A stretch of 38,856 nucleotides of DNA from positions 1 to 38,856 of the forward strand of contig CANGBE010000001.1 in NCBI GenBank assembly GCA_947451875.1, written 5' to 3'. This stretch comes from Sphingomonadaceae bacterium. GTDB taxonomy: Bacteria > Pseudomonadota > Alphaproteobacteria > Sphingomonadales > Sphingomonadaceae. Each line of letters starts with the position of its first letter. Position 1 is the stretch's first letter. The notes beneath the pieces were generated by a model. That model had not been told where the DNA came from and ran no database searches. It saw nothing but the letters and a program-made list of their open reading frames with translations. This document shows, one piece after another, positions 32,591-38,856 of the stretch. The translations under genes and the position numbers were made by a program.

Positions 32591-34018
32591 ATGATACGCA
32601 AACTTCTCTGCGGTGCCGGTGCTCTGGGGGCTTCGCTCCTCACCGCTTCCACCGCTTTCGCACAAGCCGCGCCTGCCTTGGTCAAGGCGCCGGACGTCGC
32701 CCACATGGCCACCATGGTCAACAAGGGTGACACCACCTGGATGCTGGTTTCGTCGGTTCTGGTCTTGATGATGAGCATTCCCGGCCTCGCGCTGTTCTAT
32801 GGCGGCCTTGTCCGTACCAAGAACATGCTTTCGGTCCTGATGCAGGTATTCATGATCGTTTCGATCACCGGCCTGATGTGGGCGGTTGTCGGCTATTCGC
32901 TCTCCTTCACTGGCGGTTCGCCGTTCATCGGCGGTCTGTCCAAGGCGTTTATGCAAGGCGTGACCAGCGGCACATATGCTGCGACGTTCTCTAACAATGT
33001 CTACATCCCGGAACTGTCCTATTTCGTCTTCCAGATGACATTCGCCATGATCACCCCGGCGCTGTTCATTGGTTCGTTCGCTGAACGCATCAAGTTCTGG
33101 CCGCTGATGCTGTTCACGGTTCTGTGGTCGCTGCTGGTCTATTACCCAGTTGCACACATGGTTTGGTACTGGGCTGGTCCAGACTTCCTGCCAGATGCAC
33201 CGACCGATTCCGGCTTCCTGTTCGCCAAGGGCGCGCTCGATTTCGCAGGCGGCACCGTGGTTCACATTAACGCTGGTATCGCTGGTCTGGTCGGCTGCCT
33301 GGTTCTCGGCAAGCGTCTGGGCTTCGGCAAGGAAAGCACCCCGCCGCACTCGCTGACCATGACCATGATCGGCGCTTCGCTGCTGTGGGTGGGCTGGTTC
33401 GGCTTCAACGCTGGTTCCAACCTGGAATCGAACGGCGTTGCTGCGGTTGCCTTCGTCAACACCATGCTTGCAACCTGCGCTGCAGCGCTGAGCTGGGCCA
33501 TTGTCGAGCAGATCGTCCACAAGAAGCCCTCGATGCTGGGTGCCGCTTCGGGTGCCGTTGCCGGCCTTGTCGCGATCACCCCTGCTTCGGGTTATGGCGC
33601 ACCGATGACCTCGATCGTGCTCGGCCTGATTGTTTCGCCGATCTGCTTCTTCTTCGTCTCGACGGTGAAGAACAAGTTCAAGTACGACGATACGCTCGAC
33701 GTATTCGGCGTCCACTGCATCGGCGGAATCACCGGCGCTTTGGCTACTGCGGTCGTCGCAGCGCCAAACCTCGGCGGTCAGGGCTACTTCGATTACACCA
33801 AGTTCCCCGCCGTTGCGGTCGCCCCGGGCGATTACAGCATCACCGGTCAGCTGTGGATCCAGCTGCAGGCAGTGGCCACCACGCTTTTGTGGTCGGGAAT
33901 TGTCTCGGCGATCCTCCTGATTGCCATCAAGTACACCATCGGCCTGCGTCCTACCGAGGATGCTGAGCGCGAAGGCCTTGACCTTACCGAACACGGCGAG
34001 CGCGCATACAACATGTAA
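32591..34018 (+). CDS. amtB: Ammonium transporter
   Basis: Inner-membrane ammonium channel of 475 residues. A cleavable signal peptide (about 1-25, ending AFAQA) precedes the usual eleven helices. The twin pore histidines are in GGTVVHINAG (His225) and DVFGVHCIGG (His375). ITPALFIGSFAERIKFW and SLLWVGWFGFNAGSNL are family signatures. The C-terminal tail GLDLTEHGERAYNM is the part that interacts with GlnK. A GGAGG ribosome site precedes the ATG, and two hairpins follow the stop codon, the second a strong terminator. Confidence 0.97.
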   Translation: MIRKLLCGAGALGASLLTASTAFAQAAPALVKAPDVAHMATMVNKGDTTWMLVSSVLVLMMSIPGLALFYGGLVRTKNMLSVLMQVFMIVSITGLMWAVVGYSLSFTGGSPFIGGLSKAFMQGVTSGTYAATFSNNVYIPELSYFVFQMTFAMITPALFIGSFAERIKFWPLMLFTVLWSLLVYYPVAHMVWYWAGPDFLPDAPTDSGFLFAKGALDFAGGTVVHINAGIAGLVGCLVLGKRLGFGKESTPPHSLTMTMIGASLLWVGWFGFNAGSNLESNGVAAVAFVNTMLATCAAALSWAIVEQIVHKKPSMLGAASGAVAGLVAITPASGYGAPMTSIVLGLIVSPICFFFVSTVKNKFKYDDTLDVFGVHCIGGITGALATAVVAAPNLGGQGYFDYTKFPAVAVAPGDYSITGQLWIQLQAVATTLLWSGIVSAILLIAIKYTIGLRPTEDAEREGLDLTEHGERAYNM

Positions 34019-34034
34019 GCACTCGCTAGAAATT

Positions 34035-34080
34035 GGCGGGGCCGGGAGAACCTCCTCTCCTCCTCTCACCCGGTTCCGCC
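34035..34080 (+). promoter_or_regulatory. Hairpin after amtB, before the terminator
   Basis: GGCGGGGCCGGG (34035-34046) pairs with CCCGGTTCCGCC (34069-34080) over 12 positions including two G-U pairs; the loop is a 22-base pyrimidine-rich stretch. No T-run follows. It may protect the transcript 3' end or assist termination. Confidence 0.5.
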
Positions 34081-34112
34081 AACCCATGTTCCTCCTGCGA
34101 ACACAACTCAAA

Positions 34113-34142
34113 GGCCCGGGCCAGCCGCCCGGGCCCTTTTTT
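34113..34142 (+). terminator. Rho-independent terminator of glnK-amtB
   Basis: GGCCCGGGC (34113-34121), loop CAGCC, GCCCGGGCC (34127-34135), then C and TTTTTT. A 9-bp all-GC stem with a 6-T run is a textbook intrinsic terminator. Confidence 0.95.
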
Positions 34143-34185
34143 GTTTGGGCTTTACAGGCCCCCGGCAAAGGCCGAATTAGCGCTA

Positions 34186-35061
34186 ATGACTGAAGAAGAA
34201 ATCGAAAAGCGGCTGCATCGGCGCCGGTTCTACAAAGCCGAACAGGAGGCTGGCTTCGTTGCCAGCCATGTCACCCATACCCCACAGACCCTTAGCCCCA
34301 GCTATCAGCTGGCTTTCCGGGATACGGATTTCCTGCTCCGCGAAGAGCTGCGGCCGGTGCGTTTTCAGCTGGAACTGCTGAAATGCGAGATGCTGATGGA
34401 AGAGGCGCGGATCGGCTCGACGCTGGTCTGCTATGGCTCGGCGCGCATTCCTTCGCCCGAACAGGTTGAGGCCAAGCTGGCTGCGGCCAAGACCGACAAG
34501 GAACGCAAGATCGCCGAGCGGCTAGCGGCCAATTCGAAATATTACGATGAAGCCCGCACGCTCGCCCGAATCGCCAGCGAATGTTCGATTGTCGAGCAGG
34601 GCATGCGCCAGTTCGTCGTCTGCTCAGGCGGCGGGCCGTCGATCATGGAGGCTGCCAATCGCGGTGCGGCTGAAGCGGGCGCCGAGACTATCGGGCTCAA
34701 CATCGTGCTGCCGCACGAGCAGGCACCCAACCTTTACGTCACCCCGCGCCTCGCCTTCCAGTTCCACTATTTCGCGCTGCGCAAGATGCACTTCCTGCTC
34801 CGCGCGAAAGCAGTGGCGGTGTTCCCCGGCGGCTTTGGCACGCTCGACGAATTCATGGAACTGCTTACTCTGGTGCAAACCGGCAAGATGCGGCCCATCC
34901 CGATCCTGCTCTTCGGGCGGGAGTTCTGGAACAAAGTGATCAACTTCGAGGCGCTCGCCGAAGAAGGCGTAGTCAACGAGGCCGATCTCAAGCTGTTCAC
35001 CTGGGTGGAAACGGCCGAGGAAGGCTGGGATGTGATCCGGGACTTTTACGATCTGGATTAA
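34186..35061 (+). CDS. LOG family protein (TIGR00730-like), long form
   Basis: Protein of 291 residues: an N-terminal extension of about 75 residues rich in charged helices (MTEEEIEKRLHRRRFYKAEQ), then a LOG/lysine-decarboxylase-like Rossmann domain with VCYGSARIPSP, VCSGGGPSIMEAANRGA and FPGGFGTLDEFMELLTLVQTG (the PGGxGTxxE motif). The long form with NLYVTPRLAFQFHYFALRKMHFL is a separate bacterial branch from the short gene at 13423. It probably cleaves a nucleoside monophosphate; the substrate is unknown. The start at 34186 follows the terminator; open frame further upstream is inside the amtB 3' region. Its stop TAA overlaps the convergent thiD stop in a shared TTAA. Confidence 0.9.
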   Translation: MTEEEIEKRLHRRRFYKAEQEAGFVASHVTHTPQTLSPSYQLAFRDTDFLLREELRPVRFQLELLKCEMLMEEARIGSTLVCYGSARIPSPEQVEAKLAAAKTDKERKIAERLAANSKYYDEARTLARIASECSIVEQGMRQFVVCSGGGPSIMEAANRGAAEAGAETIGLNIVLPHEQAPNLYVTPRLAFQFHYFALRKMHFLLRAKAVAVFPGGFGTLDEFMELLTLVQTGKMRPIPILLFGREFWNKVINFEALAEEGVVNEADLKLFTWVETAEEGWDVIRDFYDLD

Positions 35062-35807
35062 CGAACGGCGGCGTGCCCCAGCGGCCCATGCCCTTCGCCA
35101 AACCCGGGTGCCGCAAGCAGAGCGGCGCGGACGAATTCGCGCGCCCGGGTGATCGCAGACATCATATCCAAACCGCCGCCAAGACCAGTGGCAATCGCTG
35201 AGGCCAGCGTACAGCCAGTGCCGTGGGTATGGCGCGTTTCGATCCGGGCCGCGCGCCAGATGACGGTGTCCTTGCCGGGCACCACCAGCCGGTCTTCCAG
35301 CTCCGGCCCGTCGGCATCACCACCCTTGGCGAGATAGGCAATCCCGCGCGCGGCCATGCCTTCGTGCCCGCCCAGAGCCTCCAGCTCGGCAACATTGGGC
35401 GTGGTCAGCGTGGCGAGTCGCATCAGCCGTTCAAAGGCCGCGATGGTATTGCTGTCGGCCAGTGCCGCGCCGCTGGTGGCGATCATCACCGGATCGAAGA
35501 CCACCGGCACTTTCACGCCTTCCAGCAGGTCCGCCACCGCATGGGCATTGGCCGCCGATCCCAGCATGCCGATCTTCACCGCGTTGACGCCGATGTCGGA
35601 AGCACAGGCCTCGATCTGCGCCACGACCAGTTCGGGCGACAGGATTTCGACCATGGTCACGCCGGTCGTATTCTGCGCGGTGATCGCGGTGATCGCACTC
35701 ATCGCATAGCCGCCGAGCATGGTGATTGTTTTGATGTCAGCCTGAATGCCCGCGCCGCCCGATGAATCGGAGCCAGCGATAGTCAGGATACGAGGTGGCG
35801 GAATCAC
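35058..35807 (-). CDS. thiD: Hydroxymethylpyrimidine/phosphomethylpyrimidine kinase
   Basis: Phosphorylates HMP and HMP-P for thiamine synthesis or salvage; ribokinase fold, 249 residues. Seen: ILTIAGSDSSGGAGIQADIKT at the start, VFDPVMIATSGAAL in the middle and the anion-hole motif THGTGCTLASAIA with the conserved Cys. The start is a GTG at 35807 (protein MIPPPRILTIAGS) that overlaps the DUF1272 stop as GTGA; the frame continues upstream only as a shadow. It is the last gene of glmM-DUF1272-thiD. No TPP riboswitch precedes it, and no other thi gene is close. Confidence 0.93.
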   Translation of the reverse strand: MIPPPRILTIAGSDSSGGAGIQADIKTITMLGGYAMSAITAITAQNTTGVTMVEILSPELVVAQIEACASDIGVNAVKIGMLGSAANAHAVADLLEGVKVPVVFDPVMIATSGAALADSNTIAAFERLMRLATLTTPNVAELEALGGHEGMAARGIAYLAKGGDADGPELEDRLVVPGKDTVIWRAARIETRHTHGTGCTLASAIATGLGGGLDMMSAITRAREFVRAALLAAPGFGEGHGPLGHAAVR

Positions 35808-36028
35808 CCCTTGAACTTCCGCGCCGTCGACGGCGGGCTTTTGGCATGATGCTTCACCGCCCGGGTTGGCCGGTCCATCAGCTCGCCGCCGCAATTCGGG
35901 CAACGATCATCAAGCGATTCGCTGCATTCCGCACAGAAGGTGCATTCGAACGAGCAGATGAACGCGCCGGGGGCTTCGGCGGGCAGATCGGTGCCGCAGC
36001 GTTCGCAATCGGGGCGCATCTCAAGCAT
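35804..36028 (-). CDS. DUF1272 zinc-ribbon protein
   Basis: Small protein of 74 residues fitting DUF1272: MLEMRPDCERCGTDLP, CSFECTFCAECSESL and DRCPNCGGEL, with paired cysteines (CxxC) that should bind zinc. The C-terminal 20 residues are basic. The function is not known. The start at 36028 shares one base with the glmM stop (TGATG) and the gene end overlaps thiD by four bases, so all three are translationally coupled; a longer reading from an upstream ATG would overlap glmM by 30 bases more. Confidence 0.9.
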   Translation of the reverse strand: MLEMRPDCERCGTDLPAEAPGAFICSFECTFCAECSESLDDRCPNCGGELMDRPTRAVKHHAKSPPSTARKFKG

Positions 36029-37368
36029 CAGGCGGCAGCCTCCTTGACTGCATCGCAAATGGCATCAACCACTTGCTCAACCTGCGCGGCATCGTCACCT
36101 TCAGCCATGACGCGGATCACCGGCTCGGTGCCGGACGGGCGGATGACGAGGCGGCCCTTGCCCGCCAGTTGCGCTTCAGCATCGGCGATTACGGCTTTGA
36201 CCTTGGCATCGTCCAGAGGCTTGCCACCAGCAAAGCGCACGTTCTTCAGCAGCTGCGGGACGGTATCGAACAGGTGGAGCAGTTCGCTCGCCCGCTTGCC
36301 TGATTGGACCAGCGCCGCCAGCACCTGAAGCCCGGCCACGGTGCCATCGCCGGTGGTGCCATGATCGAGCATGATCATGTGGCCGCTTTGTTCGCCGCCC
36401 ACATTGAAGCCGCCCTCTTTCATCCGCTCGAGCACATAGCGATCACCCACCTTGGTGCGCTCAAGCGTCAAGCCCTGACCCTGCAAATAGCGTTCAAGGC
36501 CGAGGTTGGACATTACCGTCGCCACCACACCGCCGCCGCGTAAGGTGCCGCGCGCCGCAAGCTGCGTGCCGATCAGCGCCATCAGCTGGTCGCCGTCAAC
36601 TGTTTGGCCCTTCTCGTCGACGACGATCAGCCGGTCGGCATCGCCATCGAGCGCAATGCCGATGTCCGCGCCGCTGGCAACCACGCTCTCTTTTACGAGA
36701 TCAAGGTGGGTCGAGCCGCAGCGTTCGTTGATGTTCTTGCCGTTAGGGTTGACGCCAACGGTGATCACTTCCGCGCCCAATTCCCAAATCGCCGAGGGGG
36801 CGACCTGATAAGCCGCACCATTGGCGCAATCGACGACGATCTTCAGGCCATCGAGCCGGATGTTGTCTGGCAGTGATGCCTTCACCGCGTGGATATAACG
36901 CCCGCGGGCATCATCAATGCGGCGGGCGCGGCCAATCTCTTCGGAAGCCGCCAGCGGAATGTCCTGCGCCAGCATCGCCTCGATCGCCAACTCGTCAGCA
37001 TCGGATAGTTTGAACCCGTCCGGGCCGAACAGCTTGATGCCGTTGTCGGCATAGGGGTTATGGCTGGCAGAGATCATCACGCCCACGTCTGCTCTTAGTT
37101 CGCGCGTAAGCAGCGCCACGGCAGGCGTCGGCATCGGCCCGAGTAACACCACGTCCATGCCTACGCTTGTGAACCCGGCGACCATGGCATTTTCCAGCAT
37201 ATAGCCCGAAAGTCGCGTATCCTTGCCGATCACCACGCGGTGGCGGTGGCTACCGCGAAGGAAGCGGGTGCCCGCCGCCTGTCCCACTTTCATCGCCACT
37301 TCCGCTGTCATCACGCCCGCATTGGTGCGCCCGCGGATGCCGTCTGTGCCAAAGTATTGCCTGCTCAT
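36028..37368 (-). CDS. glmM: Phosphoglucosamine mutase
   Basis: Converts glucosamine 6-phosphate to glucosamine 1-phosphate for UDP-GlcNAc, hence peptidoglycan and LPS. The 446-residue length is standard. Diagnostic motifs: MSRQYFGTDGIRGRTN, the phosphoserine loop ISASHNPYADNGIKLFG, the Mg loop ALDGDADRLIVVD, GGEQSGHMI, and RPSGTEPVIRVM at the C-terminus. The start at 37368 gives the conserved N-terminus; the frame runs open further upstream without conserved residues. It diverges from the SLC1-type symporter with 90 bases between. Confidence 0.97.
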   Translation of the reverse strand: MSRQYFGTDGIRGRTNAGVMTAEVAMKVGQAAGTRFLRGSHRHRVVIGKDTRLSGYMLENAMVAGFTSVGMDVVLLGPMPTPAVALLTRELRADVGVMISASHNPYADNGIKLFGPDGFKLSDADELAIEAMLAQDIPLAASEEIGRARRIDDARGRYIHAVKASLPDNIRLDGLKIVVDCANGAAYQVAPSAIWELGAEVITVGVNPNGKNINERCGSTHLDLVKESVVASGADIGIALDGDADRLIVVDEKGQTVDGDQLMALIGTQLAARGTLRGGGVVATVMSNLGLERYLQGQGLTLERTKVGDRYVLERMKEGGFNVGGEQSGHMIMLDHGTTGDGTVAGLQVLAALVQSGKRASELLHLFDTVPQLLKNVRFAGGKPLDDAKVKAVIADAEAQLAGKGRLVIRPSGTEPVIRVMAEGDDAAQVEQVVDAICDAVKEAAA

Positions 37369-37411
37369 TTCGGCTCTGTCCTGACCCAAGCTTCTGTGTG
37401 AATTGCCATGG

Positions 37412-37423
37412 CGCAAGCTTGCG
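37412..37423. promoter_or_regulatory. 12-bp perfect palindrome between glmM and the symporter
   Basis: CGCAAGCTTGCG is a perfect dyad in the 90-base divergent gap, 36 bases from the symporter ATG and 44 from the glmM start. The CGCAAGC half-site resembles LacI- or GntR-type operator halves. Function is inferred only from position and symmetry. Confidence 0.3.
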
Positions 37424-37458
37424 GTATTGTCACCCCGGCAATCGGTTAGGGGCATATC

Positions 37459-38709
37459 ATGACAGTGCAATCATCCGCGAACAGCTTGCCGGAAATCAAG
37501 GTTCCGGCAGCACTGACTTTTGCCGGGCTGGTATTCGGCTTTGCTGCCGGGATTCTGCTGCGCGGAACTGCGGGGCTCGCTCCCCTTCTTGCCGTGGCAG
37601 AACCCGCGGGAACACTGTGGCTGCGTGCCCTGCAGACGACGATCCTGCCGCTGGTGATCGGGCTGGTCTATACTGGCATTTCGCAGACCTTGGCGGCGGC
37701 GGGTGGCGGCAAGCTGGCGCGGCGGGCGGTTGGCCTGTTCGTGGTTGTACTGCTGGCGAGCGGTGCAATGTCGGCCTTGCTGGTGCCATTGCTGCTGAAC
37801 ATTGCCCCGATCCCGCAACAGGCAATCGCTGCGCTGAGCGGCGGGGCAGAGGCGGCGGGCAAGGTTCCCGGCATCGCCGAGATACTCGCTGCGATGATGC
37901 CGCAAAACATCTTCGCTGCCGCCGCTGATGGCGCGATGCTGGCGGTGGTGGTGTTTGTTTCGCTGTTTGCGCTGGCCGCCACCCGTATTGCGGAGGCACC
38001 GCGCAAGGTGCTCGGGATGGTGTTTGAAGGCTTGGCGAGCGCAATGATGGTCGTCGTCGGCTGGGTGCTTATGCTTGCGCCGATTGGCGTTTTCGGGCTG
38101 GCCGTGTCGCTTGGCGCGAAGAGCGGGCCAGACGCCATAGGCGCGCTGGCGCATTACATAATCGTGGTGAGCTTGGCTGGCGGTGTGATTCTGCTGGCGG
38201 GCTTTGCCTTGGCCGCACTGCGAGCCCGGCTGCCGTTAGGGCAATTTGCCCGAGCCATGCTGCCGGTTCATGCCGTTGCGCTATCGACCCAGTCGTCGCT
38301 CGCCTGTCTGCCGACCATGCTGGCGGCCTGCCGCAAACTCGGGGTGAAGGACTCAACCGCCGATTTCGTTTTGCCGCTGGCCGTGGCGATCTTCCGTGCG
38401 ACCAGCCCGGCGATGAACATGGGCGTGGCAATCTATGCTGCCAAGCTGACCGGGGTAGAGCTTTCCGCTCCGGCTTTGGCGGCCGGGGTAATCGTGGCCT
38501 TTCTGGTTTCGCTCAGCTCGGTATCGCTGCCGGGAACGCTCAGCTTCGTCGTTTCGGTCGGGCCGATTGCGCTGGCAATGGGTGTGCCGGTTGCCCCGCT
38601 GGGATTACTGGTGGCGGTCGAAATGCTGCCCGACCTGATGCGCACGCTGGGCAATGTGACGATGGACGTGGCAGTGACAGCTTCCGTGGATCGTAAATCC
38701 GATGAGTGA
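37459..38709 (+). CDS. Dicarboxylate/amino acid:cation symporter family (SLC1/DAACS), divergent
   Basis: Membrane protein of 416 residues with the glutamate-transporter fold: eight helices plus re-entrant hairpins. Early signature TLWLRALQTTILPLVIGLVY; hairpin 1 serine motif STQSSLACLP (276-285); hairpin 2 region SSVSLPGTLSFVVSVG. The sodium-binding NMDGT motif of helix 7 is NMGVA here (320-324), so the Asp that helps bind Na+ is absent and coupling may differ. Substrate could be a C4-dicarboxylate or an amino acid. Start ATG at 37459 has AGGGG about 8 bases upstream. The last 8 bases overlap the small reading frame that follows. Confidence 0.85.
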   Translation: MTVQSSANSLPEIKVPAALTFAGLVFGFAAGILLRGTAGLAPLLAVAEPAGTLWLRALQTTILPLVIGLVYTGISQTLAAAGGGKLARRAVGLFVVVLLASGAMSALLVPLLLNIAPIPQQAIAALSGGAEAAGKVPGIAEILAAMMPQNIFAAAADGAMLAVVVFVSLFALAATRIAEAPRKVLGMVFEGLASAMMVVVGWVLMLAPIGVFGLAVSLGAKSGPDAIGALAHYIIVVSLAGGVILLAGFALAALRARLPLGQFARAMLPVHAVALSTQSSLACLPTMLAACRKLGVKDSTADFVLPLAVAIFRATSPAMNMGVAIYAAKLTGVELSAPALAAGVIVAFLVSLSSVSLPGTLSFVVSVGPIALAMGVPVAPLGLLVAVEMLPDLMRTLGNVTMDVAVTASVDRKSDE

Positions 38710-38856
38710 TCCTGAGGCCGAGCTTGCGGGTTTCATCGCCAAGTACACGCCCGAGATTGAGGCTCGCGGGGGAACTATCTTGGCGCGGCTGGCGCGCTTA
38801 GCCGCCGCTCGATCCGATGGCTAACGGAAAACTGGTTATCAAATCAATCTCGGCCA
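38702..38856 (+). pseudogene. Short reading frame, probable remnant of a DUF1801 gene (runs to window edge)
   Basis: An ATG overlapping the symporter stop (ATGAGTGA) opens a 40-codon frame ending at 38824 (MSDPEAELAGFIAKYTPEIE...). Its start resembles the N-terminus of DUF1801 proteins (xELxxFIAKYTPEIxAL). In the +1 frame, from about 38802, the sequence reads PPLDPMANGKLVIKSISA up to the edge, resembling the C-terminus of the same family (GxLIIKSxSAKQRPRR). The middle of about 90 residues is absent, suggesting an internal deletion with a frameshift. The family resemblance is from memory. Alternatively it is a real 40-residue peptide followed by a new gene starting at 38817. Confidence 0.4.

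Noticed and set aside
32558..34168. Long 536-codon open frame antisense to amtB
   Set aside because: Low-complexity, charge-rich translation without domains; mirror of the amtB codon pattern.
35808..35903. Longer thiD start (MPELRRRADG...) upstream of the GTG
   Set aside because: That stretch is the DUF1272 gene read in another frame; the GTG at 35807 gives the conserved N-terminus and a GTGA overlap.

Overview
The window looks like chromosomal DNA of a high-GC alphaproteobacterium, most likely a sphingomonad (Sphingomonadales, probably Erythrobacteraceae). This is inferred from gene content, the style of the proteins, frequent GTG starts and 4-base ATGA/GTGA overlaps; no 16S or other decisive marker is present. 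Coding density is very high, no gap exceeds 300 bases, and I see no rRNA, tRNA, CRISPR array, insertion sequence or prophage.

Layout. (1) 1-986: 3' part of a phosphomannomutase/phosphoglucomutase. (2) 983-5707, minus strand: a four-gene operon for a molybdenum hydroxylase of the CO-dehydrogenase/xanthine-dehydrogenase type (SRPBCC/CoxG, FAD subunit, 2Fe-2S subunit, molybdopterin subunit with an extra C-terminal domain). (3) 5910-8691, plus strand, divergent from it: two carboxymuconolactone-decarboxylase-like proteins, a cytochrome b and a Tat/lipoprotein sulfite-oxidase-family molybdoenzyme. The 202-base gap between the two operons holds a palindromic operator candidate. (4) 8750-10959: dcd, a TMEM165/GDT1-like membrane protein, pgl and a Nudix hydrolase. 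(5) 10925-19655: mixed housekeeping and accessory genes: dinB, an MFS pump, a LOG-family protein, 6-phosphogluconate dehydrogenase, a MEKHLA protein, a small membrane protein, prs, an AraC regulator, a HisN-type phosphatase and a DUF1993 protein. (6) 19722-23027: a 1101-residue protein joining GH18-like, NodB polysaccharide deacetylase and GT2 domains. (7) 23028-31361: a long inverted repeat, rpmI-rplT with a structured leader and a terminator, an AraC-type regulator, then pheS-pheT-SDR-prfC and a PNPOx-like protein. (8) 31367-34142: an EEP nuclease/phosphatase family gene, then glnK-amtB under a clear sigma-54 promoter, ending in a strong terminator. (9) 34186-38856: a second LOG-family protein, the minus-strand run glmM-DUF1272-thiD, a divergent SLC1-type symporter, and what looks like a decayed DUF1801 gene at the right edge.

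Most of the window is ordinary core metabolism: oxidative pentose phosphate genes (pgl, gnd), PRPP synthesis, translation (L35, L20, PheST, RF3), nitrogen sensing and uptake, and cell-wall sugar supply (glmM). The region that most resembles an unassigned system is the divergent pair of molybdoenzyme operons at 983-8691. Its substrate cannot be read from the sequence. The trifunctional polysaccharide protein at 19722 and the inverted repeat at 23057-23140 are the next most notable items.
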